Shown: positions 1 through 6,949, counted from the stretch's first letter. The stretch: DNA of 10,715 bases from Granulosicoccaceae bacterium (GCA_023301405.1 JALZUX010000107.1:1-10715); one strand, 5' to 3'. A program made the numbers and translations. Notes: generated by a model from the sequence alone, not told the origin.

Positions 1-542
1 GGACACAATACCGATACCCGAATACCGTCATCTCGGTGGGTAATACTTAAAGACTCTGCGAACCCTATGGCCGCATGTTTTGTTGTTGAATAGGCTGCGT
101 CACCTATTTGGCTTAGTAGCCCTGCAGCCGATGCTACGTTTAACAGGTAGCCTTCGCCACGTTCGATCATTGAAGGCAACACAGCTCTGGCGGCGTACAC
201 ATGCGCCATCACATGGATTTCCCAGCTGGTTTGCCAAACTTCATTACTGGCAGAGGCTGAGTGCTCCGGCTCACCGAAAAATACACCGGCGTTGGAACAG
301 AAAAGGTCAATCGCTCCAAACCGCTTTTCAACCTCTGCAACCAGGTGCTTGATATCGGCCTCTTTGGTGACATCACATTGCACGGCATGACCATTGATTT
401 CAGCTGCAGTAGTTTGAGCCAACTGATAATCTAAGTCTGATACAACAACATTGGCCTTCACGGCTGAAAACCGCCTGGACAAGGCACGGCCAATACCACT
501 ACCGCCTCCAGTTACTACCACATTCTTATTTTCTAGCTTCAC
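1..542 (-). CDS. Short-chain dehydrogenase/reductase (SDR), C-terminus cut by window edge
   Basis: This is an NAD(P)-dependent oxidoreductase of the classical SDR family; the substrate is unknown. Translated on the minus strand it gives 180 codons from a GTG at 542 and runs off the window at base 1. Visible motifs are the Rossmann glycine motif TGGGSGIG (residues 11-18), an acidic D36 after beta-2 that favours NAD, SNAG (83-86), the catalytic serine in NVASAAG (S138), and YSTTK (Y151, K155). Ser and Tyr are 13 residues apart, as expected. The start is well supported: an in-frame TAG lies two codons upstream of the GTG, with an AAGG-type ribosome site before it. One oddity is His110 at the position where the catalytic-tetrad Asn normally stands (EIHVMAH, where the family usually has NVMAH). 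The gene is transcribed divergently from the ABC transporter. The fold assignment is secure; the specificity is not. Confidence 0.9.
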   Translation of the reverse strand, partial: MKLENKNVVVTGGGSGIGRALSRRFSAVKANVVVSDLDYQLAQTTAAEINGHAVQCDVTKEADIKHLVAEVEKRFGAIDLFCSNAGVFFGEPEHSASASNEVWQTSWEIHVMAHVYAARAVLPSMIERGEGYLLNVASAAGLLSQIGDAAYSTTKHAAIGFAESLSITHRDDGIRVSVLC

Positions 543-648
543 AACCTACCCTTGTTTGAGACCATGTCATCATTGCTGTTACTTGATAACCGTTCATGAA
601 TACCCACGAAAATGATGATTTAAAGTTCTGATTTATTCGCTGATACCG

Positions 649-654
649 TACAAT
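649..654 (+). promoter_or_regulatory. Possible -10 element (TACAAT) before the transporter operon
   Basis: TACAAT differs from the sigma-70 consensus -10 at one position. No good -35 hexamer sits 16-18 bases upstream (TTCTGA at 626-631 is the nearest, three of six matching). If the element is used, transcription would start around 660-662, on or next to the ATG at 661, so a leaderless message is possible. This is a weak call made by eye. Confidence 0.25.
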
Positions 655-660
655 CGCCCT

Positions 661-781
661 ATGCCTGAATCAGCCCCCTGTCAATTAAAATACGCGAGAC
701 AACCCCATTAACCAACACTCGTCTTCTACCGATCTGGTCATTGAGCTTCAAGACATCCACAAAAGCTATGATCACATTGAT
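661..781 (+). other. 5' region of the ATPase gene: coding extension without a normal start codon, plus out-of-frame ATG
   Basis: The reading frame of the downstream ATPase stays open back to a TAA at 686-688. Its last part encodes VIELQDIHKSYDHID, which is clearly the first beta strand and the A-loop tyrosine of an amino-acid ABC ATPase, so the real protein begins before 782. There is no ATG, GTG or TTG in this extension. The near-cognate candidates are CTG at 734, which would give exactly the family's usual N-terminus, and ATT at 707. An ATG at 661 opens a 16-codon reading frame one frame away that ends at TAA 709-711. A one-base deletion in the C run at 703-706 or the A run at 687-690 would fuse it to the ATPase. 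The cause could be a sequencing error, a frameshift or a rare start codon. Confidence 0.6.
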
Positions 782-1498
782 GTGCTTAAGGGGATAAGCC
801 TGACCGCCAAACGCGGCGATGTCACCGCCCTGATCGGGTCTTCAGGCTCGGGCAAAAGCACCTTATTGCGCTGTGTGAACCTACTAGAAGTGCCGCAGCG
901 TGGCGAAATCATTTTTCAGGGTGATCAGGTCAAGTGGGCAAAAAAGTTTGGCAAGCGACTGCCTACCGATAAACATCAAATCAGGCGCATGCGCACCAAC
1001 CTTTCAATGGTTTTTCAACAGTTTAACCTGTGGGCACATATGACCGTGCTGCAAAACGTTATCGAAGCACCTATATCAGTTTTGAAACGTAATCCGACTG
1101 ACGCAGAGCTTTTGGGGCGCCAATTGCTCGATAAGGTTGGGATCGGCGACAAATGGGATCAATACCCGTCACAGCTATCCGGCGGCCAACAACAGCGGGC
1201 TGCTATCGCGCGCGCATTGGCAATGGAACCTGTCGCCATGCTGTTTGATGAGCCTACCAGCGCTCTAGATCCCGAATTGGAAGCAGAAGTCGTACGGGTA
1301 ATCAAAGCCCTGGCCGAGGAAGGCAGGACCATGTTGATTGTTACTCACGACATGAAAATGGCCTATGACGTCGCCGATCATGTTATTTTTCTGCATGACG
1401 GTGTTATCGTGGAGCAAGGCACGCCAGAACAAGTGTTCAATCATACGCAGTCGGAGAGACTGCAACAATTTCTGCAATCCACGGGCTCTCTCGCTTAA
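782..1498 (+). CDS. Polar amino-acid ABC transporter ATPase, HisP/AotP type
   Basis: This is the ATP-hydrolysing subunit of a histidine / lysine-arginine-ornithine type importer; a dimer would sit on the cytoplasmic face under the two permeases. Numbering from the GTG at 782, it shows Walker A GSSGSGKST (19-27), the Q-loop at Q79 in MVFQQFNLW, the ABC signature LSGGQ (132-136), Walker B MLFDEP (153-158, with catalytic E157), the D-loop SALD (160-163) and the switch histidine H189 in VTHD. The FNLW and ALDPELE segments and the end RLQQFLQSTGSLA are typical of HisP/AotP. The coordinates use the first conventional start codon, but the family's N-terminal strand and A-loop Tyr lie upstream in the same frame. 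The true start is therefore probably near 734 or further 5'. The binding-protein gene follows after 35 nt, consistent with one operon. Confidence 0.93.
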   Translation: MLKGISLTAKRGDVTALIGSSGSGKSTLLRCVNLLEVPQRGEIIFQGDQVKWAKKFGKRLPTDKHQIRRMRTNLSMVFQQFNLWAHMTVLQNVIEAPISVLKRNPTDAELLGRQLLDKVGIGDKWDQYPSQLSGGQQQRAAIARALAMEPVAMLFDEPTSALDPELEAEVVRVIKALAEEGRTMLIVTHDMKMAYDVADHVIFLHDGVIVEQGTPEQVFNHTQSERLQQFLQSTGSLA

Positions 1499-1522
1499 GG
1501 GCTTGTATTCATCACCTCTGTT

Positions 1523-1528
1523 AGGAGA
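1523..1528 (+). promoter_or_regulatory. Strong ribosome binding site (AGGAGA) for the binding-protein gene
   Basis: AGGAGA lies five bases before the TTG at 1534 and decides that unusual start codon. It is the best Shine-Dalgarno sequence in the window and suits a binding protein that must be made in excess over the membrane subunits. Confidence 0.8.
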
Positions 1529-1533
1529 ACCGC

Positions 1534-2259
1534 TTGAAAAACTTAACCATATCCGTATTGGCCGCCGCTTTCATCAGCGCGCCGGCATTCGCTGACACCG
1601 TTAGATTAGGCACAGAGGGCGCATACCCTCCATTCAACTTCGTTAATGACTCCGGTGAAATCGACGGTTACGAACGTGCTGTTGGCGACAAACTCTGCCA
1701 ACTCGCTGAACTCGAATGCACCTGGGTGAAGAACGATTGGGATTCTATTATCCCCAATCTGGTATCCAGCAACTACGATGTCATCATCGCCGGCATGAGC
1801 ATTACCGCTGAGCGCGAAGAAGTCATCGACTTCACCCAAGACTACTACCCGCCGGATCCAAGTCGCTTTATCGCGTTGGCCGGCTCTAAAGACGACGCAG
1901 TGAACGGCATTGTGGCCGCTCAGGTCTCCACTTTGCAAAGCAGCTACGTGGCCGAGTCATCAGCCACACTGGTTGAATTCGCCACACCCGATGAAACCAT
2001 CGCCGCTGTTAAAAACGGCGAAGCCGACGCCGTGCTTGCAGACGAGGGCTTTTTAACCAAGTACGTTGAAGAAAGTAACGGTGAATTGATCTTTCTTACC
2101 CCTTCAGTGATGCTTGGCGCTGGCGTTGGTCTTGGTTTACGCGAAAGTGATGCCGAGCTAAAAGACAAGCTGAACGCTGCTATTGACACTATGAAAAAAG
2201 ACGGGTCGCTCAACGCGCTTCTCGCCAAATGGTTTCCCAACTTAGAATCACCTTACTAA
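1534..2259 (+). CDS. Periplasmic basic/polar amino-acid binding protein (HisJ/ArgT/AotJ type)
   Basis: This is a 241-residue family-3 solute-binding protein that would capture an amino acid in the periplasm and deliver it to the permeases. It starts at TTG, fixed by an AGGAGA site five bases upstream and by a clean signal peptide: lysine near the N-terminus, hydrophobic core, and predicted cleavage after AFA at residue 20. Two cysteines, C55 and C62, have the same spacing as the disulfide in E. coli HisJ. R94, in SITAER, matches the arginine that holds the ligand carboxylate. D170, in VLADE, matches the aspartate that holds the alpha-amino group. A86-G87 stand where HisJ has two serines, so the pocket is not identical to HisJ. 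The neighbouring lysine-degrading genes suggest lysine as a ligand, but the sequence alone does not separate lysine, arginine, ornithine and histidine. Confidence 0.92.
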   Translation: MKNLTISVLAAAFISAPAFADTVRLGTEGAYPPFNFVNDSGEIDGYERAVGDKLCQLAELECTWVKNDWDSIIPNLVSSNYDVIIAGMSITAEREEVIDFTQDYYPPDPSRFIALAGSKDDAVNGIVAAQVSTLQSSYVAESSATLVEFATPDETIAAVKNGEADAVLADEGFLTKYVEESNGELIFLTPSVMLGAGVGLGLRESDAELKDKLNAAIDTMKKDGSLNALLAKWFPNLESPY

Positions 2260-2270
2260 GGCCATTAAAA

Positions 2271-2294
2271 CCAAGGCTCGATCGCGAGCCTTGG
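2271..2294 (+). terminator. Perfect 10-bp hairpin after the binding-protein gene (attenuator or RNA-end stabiliser)
   Basis: CCAAGGCTCG and CGAGCCTTGG are perfect inverted repeats around the four-base loop ATCG, starting 12 nt after the stop codon. An A run precedes the stem, and the sequence after it is pyrimidine-rich but has no clear T run. It is therefore more likely a processing or stabilising barrier, or a partial terminator, than a full stop. In binding-protein operons such hairpins commonly leave the binding-protein message more abundant than the permease message. Confidence 0.65.
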
Positions 2295-2357
2295 CACCTT
2301 CTACCTCTCCTTACCCAAAGCGTGTAACTAGCGCTTAAGCTCAGGCCACAATTCTTG

Positions 2358-3233
2358 ATGGAATACTGCGTTGACCCCTCAGCCCTCGAAGGCTGGCGCT
2401 GGCTTTCCTGCTATCTAACCACGCCCAAACACCAATTTTTCTATATCAGTTTCCTTACCGTCCTTGCGCTGCTATGTATTACTGCCCCAGTCACCCTGCT
2501 GATGGGTTTTGGTGGTGCAATGGCCCGGCAGTCATCATTTCCTCCATTACGGTGGTTTGGGACTGTATATACCAGCATGGTACGAGGTGTTCCCGATGTG
2601 ATTTTCTTTTTGTTTGTGCCAATCGCACTGGACCAACTGGTCGAATTTGTTCGACATAAAATCAAGTGCCCTGAAATCACTGAATCAGTCTTTCGCGGCA
2701 ATGAATTTGTGGTTTGCAGCGCGGCAAAAATGCCACTGCAAGACGCCGCACAATGGGTGCACCAGAGTTGGAATTTTGTTTTAGCAGTCATTGCCTTCTC
2801 AATTGTATTCGGGGCGTTTGCAGCCAACACCATATACGGTGCTCTGCAGGCTGTGCCTGAAAATCAGCTGGAAACCGCTCGCGCTTACGGATTGACCGAG
2901 CAGCAAACTTTTCGTCGTATACACGTACCGCAAATGTGGACTTATGCCTTACCCGGTTTATCAAACTTGTGGATGATCTTAATCAAGGCGACACCTTTGT
3001 TGTTTCTATTAGGCATTGAAGACATCGTCTACTGGGCACGCGAACTGGGAGGCTCAAAAACAGCTTACTTTACCTACCCTCACCCGGACTGGCGGCTCTG
3101 GTATTTTTTAGCGTTATTGATGTTCTATTTATTCCTTACCTGGCTGAGCGGTAAAGTGTTTGACAAATTAAATCAGAAATACAGCCATCATCACTTTGGC
3201 AGTGATCAACTTAAACCTATTAAGGCTGGTTAA
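2358..3233 (+). CDS. Amino-acid ABC transporter permease, HisQ type, extended form
   Basis: This is an inner-membrane channel subunit of the importer and should pair with the next gene product. The ATG at 2358 is used; a TTG codon directly before it is an alternative. It has about 291 residues against roughly 230 in E. coli HisQ. Numbering from the TTG, hydrophobic segments lie near 30-56, 79-93, 139-161, about 195-220 and 250-268. The segment YTSMVRGVPD (72-81) matches the HisQ family. The cytoplasmic EAA-type loop that contacts the ATPase runs around LETARAYG (172-179) to HVPQ. The extra length is an N-terminal stretch of about 20 residues and an insert of about 40 residues (96-137) containing C105 and C121. 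A weak AGG is the only ribosome site. The stop overlaps the next start codon (TAATG), which suggests translational coupling. Confidence 0.9.
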   Translation: MEYCVDPSALEGWRWLSCYLTTPKHQFFYISFLTVLALLCITAPVTLLMGFGGAMARQSSFPPLRWFGTVYTSMVRGVPDVIFFLFVPIALDQLVEFVRHKIKCPEITESVFRGNEFVVCSAAKMPLQDAAQWVHQSWNFVLAVIAFSIVFGAFAANTIYGALQAVPENQLETARAYGLTEQQTFRRIHVPQMWTYALPGLSNLWMILIKATPLLFLLGIEDIVYWARELGGSKTAYFTYPHPDWRLWYFLALLMFYLFLTWLSGKVFDKLNQKYSHHHFGSDQLKPIKAG

Positions 3234-4072
3234 TGAGTTGCACAGACACCATTGCCGCCTATGGCTTGCGTTCAATCGGGATTGGCGAGCGTCTTCTACC
3301 CAAGTCAGACATATCTGTCTGCGAGCAAGTAGTACTTATTGGTAGTGGCGTAATTTGGAACCTCTACTTCGCTATTCTTGCGGTAATACTAGGGTTTTTC
3401 TTTGCCACAGCCTTGGCCATGGCTCGCAGTAGTAATTATTTATTAGTGCGTAAACCGGCTGACTTTTTTGTTTTTCTGTTTCGCGGGTCACCGCTGTTTA
3501 TCCAATTTTTCTTTGCCTATGAACTGTTTTCGCTATTGCCGCGAGCCGGCGTTGATATTCCGCTGGGCTTTGACACCATAACCCTGCAAACCAGCGCATT
3601 AACCAAAGCGTGGCTGGGAGCATTGATTGTTTTGTTTCTAAACACCTCTGCCTATAGTGCAGAAATATTCTACGGTGCATTAAAAGCGGTGCCCAAAGGT
3701 GATATTGAAGCCGCTGATGCTTTCGGTATGAGCGGCTTCACCAAGTTTCGAAAAGTCACTTGGCCGACTTTGCTACGATTGGCATGGCCGTCTTACACCA
3801 ACGAAGCCATTTTTCTGTTTCATGCAACGGCGTTAGTGTTCTTCTCGGGGTTTCCCGCATGGCGCCAGAAAGGCGATGCCTTGTACTATGCCAGCTACTT
3901 TGCCGAAAAAACCTTTAATCCGTTTATTCCCTACCCGATCGCTGCAGCCTATTTTATTCTTTTCACGTTAATTATTATTCTGTTGTTTGGTGCAATCAAT
4001 AGCCACCTGAACCGTCATATCAACCCGGCCAACAGAACAAAAATCAAATACAAACCACAGTTGATTCGCTGA
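3233..4072 (+). CDS. Amino-acid ABC transporter permease, HisM type
   Basis: This is the second inner-membrane subunit of the importer, 279 residues. Its ATG overlaps the stop codon of the HisQ-type gene by one base, so the two are probably translated as a coupled pair. Hydrophobic segments lie near 36-64, 76-100, 127-147, 186-206 and 236-256. The segment VFLFRGSPLFIQFF (80-93) corresponds to the FRGTPLYVQ region of HisM. The EAA loop reads EAADAFG (159-165) with the trailing WP at 177-178. NEAIFLFHATALVF (190-203) matches the HisM helix with NEVILMLHSTAL. It is about 40 residues longer than E. coli HisM, mostly as an N-terminal stretch with C3 and C30 before the first membrane helix, and it ends in a basic tail. 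It closes the importer operon. Confidence 0.92.
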   Translation: MSCTDTIAAYGLRSIGIGERLLPKSDISVCEQVVLIGSGVIWNLYFAILAVILGFFFATALAMARSSNYLLVRKPADFFVFLFRGSPLFIQFFFAYELFSLLPRAGVDIPLGFDTITLQTSALTKAWLGALIVLFLNTSAYSAEIFYGALKAVPKGDIEAADAFGMSGFTKFRKVTWPTLLRLAWPSYTNEAIFLFHATALVFFSGFPAWRQKGDALYYASYFAEKTFNPFIPYPIAAAYFILFTLIIILLFGAINSHLNRHINPANRTKIKYKPQLIR

Positions 4073-4186
4073 GCCTGCAAAACTATCGTACGGTGTTTTC
4101 CATCTGGTTTGCTGAACCAAACTTCACTGCCTCACCGGGCGCTTTACGACATAATCTGTTTGTATCAAAACCCCAATGATTCAAGT

Positions 4187-4211
4187 GCCTTGGCTGCCTA
4201 AGCAGCAAGGC
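4187..4211 (+). terminator. Bulged hairpin between the importer and davA
   Basis: GCCTTGGCTGC pairs with GCAGCAAGGC around the loop CTAA, with one unpaired G in the left arm. It lies 114 nt after the HisM-type stop and is followed by A-rich sequence rather than a T run. It could slow or end transcription of the importer, or protect the end of the message, but it is not a standard intrinsic terminator. The rest of the 260-base gap (4073-4332) shows no convincing gene. A CATAAT at 4300-4305 could be a -10 for davA, but no -35 supports it. Confidence 0.4.
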
Positions 4212-4332
4212 TAAGAACAGGTAAGCAAGGGCCAGATGATCACCATCGCCTGAGAGTGGTATACCGGACTGGTAATACGGAAAAAAACCGAATCCGTGCC
4301 ATAATTAGTGAGTAACGTTAAGGCGCGAAAAA

Positions 4333-5157
4333 ATGCCCAAATCAACCGATTCACTAAAAATTGCCCTGCTGCAGCATATTCCTACACCGAATGATATTAC
4401 CGCTGCGCTGGACCGGCTTGACCAAAACGCCGCACTTGCTGCCGCTGACGGGTGCGCTTTACTACTGGTACCAGAGGCCAGCATCACAGGCTACAACATT
4501 GCGCTGGCGACAATGCAACAGATCGCTCTGCCAGCGTGCGGCAAAACCACTGAAGCCATCGCCACTATTTGCAGCAAATATAAAATAGCCATCGCTTATG
4601 GATTCGCTGAAAAAGACGGTGATAGCTATTTTAATTGTGTTCAACTTATCGATAAAAATGGCAACATCGAAGGCCATTATCGCAAAACACACTTGTGGGG
4701 TGATCTTGACCGACAGCTATTTTCCGCCGGTGATTCATTTTCGTGCAACGCTGATTCAACACTGGCCACTATCGACGGCTGGAAAATTGGTTTCCTGATC
4801 TGCTATGACATTGAGTTTCCAGAATCCTGCAGGCAGCTTGGCCTTGCCGGTGCTGATCTCATACTTACGCCCACAGGCCTCATGCAACCATGGCGTGAAG
4901 TGGCAGAGAAAGTCGTGCCTGTAAGAGCCTATGAAAACCAACTGTTTATTGCCTACTGCAACTATTGCGGCGACGAAGGAGACATAAGCTACGAAGGTCG
5001 AAGTTGCATTGCAGGACCAGACGGCACAGACCTGGCCAGAGCCGGCCAGGCTCCTGCTATGCTAACAGCAACACTCGAGCGTAAAGCCATCACTGACGCC
5101 CGGGCGGCATTGCCATACTATCGTGATCGCCGTCCCGAGCTATACTCAGCGTTATAA
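4333..5157 (+). CDS. davA: Nitrilase-superfamily amidase, probable 5-aminovaleramidase (DavA)
   Basis: This enzyme probably hydrolyses 5-aminovaleramide, the product of DavB, to 5-aminovalerate and ammonia in the cytoplasm. The 274-residue protein has the carbon-nitrogen hydrolase fold with a complete Glu-Lys-Cys triad: E48 in VPEAS, K118 in YRKTHLWG and C157 in LICYDIEFPE. GYNIAL (53-58), the LDRQLFSAGD segment (125-134) and ENQLFIAYCNYCG resemble the Pseudomonas aminovaleramidase (about 264 residues as I recall it). The start ATG follows an AAGG-like site. The DavB gene begins 57 nt downstream on the same strand, which is the main argument for this substrate rather than another amide. In Pseudomonas the usual order is davB then davA; here it is reversed. 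Other omega-amidases of the family remain possible if the neighbour is ignored. Confidence 0.85.
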   Translation: MPKSTDSLKIALLQHIPTPNDITAALDRLDQNAALAAADGCALLLVPEASITGYNIALATMQQIALPACGKTTEAIATICSKYKIAIAYGFAEKDGDSYFNCVQLIDKNGNIEGHYRKTHLWGDLDRQLFSAGDSFSCNADSTLATIDGWKIGFLICYDIEFPESCRQLGLAGADLILTPTGLMQPWREVAEKVVPVRAYENQLFIAYCNYCGDEGDISYEGRSCIAGPDGTDLARAGQAPAMLTATLERKAITDARAALPYYRDRRPELYSAL

Positions 5158-5214
5158 ACATATGGCATTACATCGCTATGTAAACCACACCGACAAACGC
5201 ACAGCAGTCAATTT

Positions 5215-6876
5215 ATGAAGCAAGCCCCCGTCACCGTCTTCGGACCCGACTTCCCATTCGCGTATGACGACTGGATAAAACACCCTGAAGGCTTGGGCAA
5301 ACTACCCACTGAACATCACGGCACCGAAGTGGCCATTATCGGTGCGGGCGTATCGGGTATGGTAGCGGCACATGAACTAATGAAGTTAGGCCTAAAACCC
5401 GTGATCTACGAAACCGGGCGCATGGGCGGCAGACTTAGATCAGCACATTTCCCGAACGCTGATGGCATAGTTGCTGAACTAGGGGGCATGCGCTTTCCAA
5501 AATCAGCCACAACGTTTAATCACTATACCGACCTACTTAAGCTACCCAAAAAGCCATTTCCAAATCCGTTGACAGCCGCCGCCGGCAGCACGGTGATCAA
5601 CCTTGCCGGCAAGTCAGATTACGCCGAAACCATGGCTGACCTGCCACAGATGTATCACGAAATCGCCAACGCATGGGACGAAGCACTTGAATCAGAGGCT
5701 CACCTGGTAGAGCTTCAACAGGCAATCAAAGATCGTGATTCGCAGCGAATAAAATCACTGTGGGACCCATTAGTTATCGCTTGGGACGATCGTACCTTTT
5801 ATGACTTTCTTGCCGCCGCACCGTCTTTTCGAAAACTCGATTTCCATCATCGGGAGATATTTGGTCAGGTTGGTTTTGGCACCGGCGGGTGGGACTCAGA
5901 TTTTCGCAACACCATGCTTGAAATTTTACGGGTTGTATTAACCGAGTGCGATAACGATCAGGACTTGATCGTTGGTGGGTCAGACCAGCTACCACGAGGA
6001 CTATGGTCACACAGTCCTGATGACTGCACTCATTGGCCAGCAGAGACCAACTTAAGCCAACTGAACAATGGTGCTACACGTCCGGGTGTGGTGGGTCTTA
6101 AACGCCATAGTGATAATAAAATTACCGTGACTGACCAGTACCATAACGAACGCGAGTTCTCCGCTGTGATAGCCACCTGCCAAAGCTGGCTATTGACCAC
6201 CGGCATCAATACCGAGGAATCACTGTTTTCACAAAACCATTGGATGGCACTTGACCGCACCAGTTATATGCAGTCCTCAAAGACATTTGTGATGGTTGAT
6301 CGGCCGTTCTGGAAAGATATCGACCCCGACACCGGGCGCCATTGCATGAGCATGACGCTCACTGATCGCTTAACGCGTGGCACCTACCTGTTTGATAACG
6401 GTGATGACAAGCCTGCCGTTATCTGCCTGACATACACCTGGATGGCCGACGCACTTAAAATGCTGCCTCTGCCAGTGGAGCGCCGCGTAGAGCTAGCACT
6501 GGATGCACTGTCTAAAATCTACCCCGACGTAAATATACGCCAGCACATCGTTGGCAAGCCGATCACCATATCATGGGAAGACGATGAGAATTTTCTAGGT
6601 GCCTTTAAAGGCGCTCACCCAGGGCACTACCGCTACAACCGCCGTATGTATACCCACTTTATGCAGTCAGAAATGCCAACCGAGCAACGCGGGATCTTTA
6701 TTGCCGGTGACGACGTATCGTGGACACCCGGTTGGGCTGAAGGAGCCGTACAAACCGCATTGAACGCTGTCTGGGGAGTAATGAATCACCTAGGTGGTAA
6801 ATGTAGTGCAAATAATCCCGGGCCTGGTGATCTATTTGCTGATGTGCAGCCTGTTGATCTAGATAAAGGTATTTAA
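5215..6876 (+). CDS. davB: FAD-dependent L-lysine 2-monooxygenase (DavB)
   Basis: This is a flavoenzyme of the amine oxidase / L-amino-acid oxidase family. The family member it matches converts L-lysine and oxygen to 5-aminovaleramide, CO2 and water. The 553 residues align almost end to end with what I recall of the Pseudomonas lysine monooxygenase, from VFGPDFPFAYDDW (8-20) to the NPGPGDLF tail. FAD-binding features are GAGVSG (43-48) with E66 ending beta-2, GGRLRS (71-76), ELGGMRFP (88-95), and the C-terminal GDDVSWTPGWAEG (498-510). GFGTGGWDSDF (220-230) and C245 match active-site positions discussed for the Pseudomonas sp. AIU 813 enzyme (Asp238, Cys254) by identical spacing. Tryptophan 2-monooxygenase (IaaM) is a relative, but the long identical stretches favour the lysine enzyme. 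No signal peptide is visible, so it should be cytoplasmic. No good ribosome site precedes the ATG. Confidence 0.9.
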   Translation: MKQAPVTVFGPDFPFAYDDWIKHPEGLGKLPTEHHGTEVAIIGAGVSGMVAAHELMKLGLKPVIYETGRMGGRLRSAHFPNADGIVAELGGMRFPKSATTFNHYTDLLKLPKKPFPNPLTAAAGSTVINLAGKSDYAETMADLPQMYHEIANAWDEALESEAHLVELQQAIKDRDSQRIKSLWDPLVIAWDDRTFYDFLAAAPSFRKLDFHHREIFGQVGFGTGGWDSDFRNTMLEILRVVLTECDNDQDLIVGGSDQLPRGLWSHSPDDCTHWPAETNLSQLNNGATRPGVVGLKRHSDNKITVTDQYHNEREFSAVIATCQSWLLTTGINTEESLFSQNHWMALDRTSYMQSSKTFVMVDRPFWKDIDPDTGRHCMSMTLTDRLTRGTYLFDNGDDKPAVICLTYTWMADALKMLPLPVERRVELALDALSKIYPDVNIRQHIVGKPITISWEDDENFLGAFKGAHPGHYRYNRRMYTHFMQSEMPTEQRGIFIAGDDVSWTPGWAEGAVQTALNAVWGVMNHLGGKCSANNPGPGDLFADVQPVDLDKGI

Positions 6877-6927
6877 AAATAGCTGCCATCTAATGGCCAT
6901 GAACTGACGCCTAGACTTAGGGAAAGC

Positions 6928-6949
6928 TGCCAGACGCCACTCACTGGCA
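6928..6949. terminator. Weak hairpin in the convergent gap between davB and the DUF599 gene
   Basis: TGCCAG and CTGGCA form a six-base stem around a ten-base loop, in the 122-base gap where davB and the opposite-strand DUF599 gene converge. There is no T run on either side, so a two-way termination role is only a suggestion. Nothing else in the gap stands out. Confidence 0.25.

Noticed and set aside
80..352. Plus-strand open frame of 90 codons at the left end
   Set aside because: It is antisense to the SDR with clear Rossmann and YxxxK motifs on the minus strand.
543..781. Lysine riboswitch or other leader RNA before the importer
   Set aside because: The stretch between the divergent SDR start and the importer is short and shows no multi-helix pattern or lysine-box-like motifs that I can recognise.
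2441..2833. Minus-strand open frame of 130 codons opposite the HisQ-type gene
   Set aside because: It is antisense to a well-supported membrane protein gene and its composition is not protein-like.
5215..6876. Tryptophan 2-monooxygenase (IaaM) identity for the flavoenzyme
   Set aside because: The protein matches lysine monooxygenase over its whole length, and the neighbouring amidase resembles DavA rather than IaaH (an amidase-signature enzyme).
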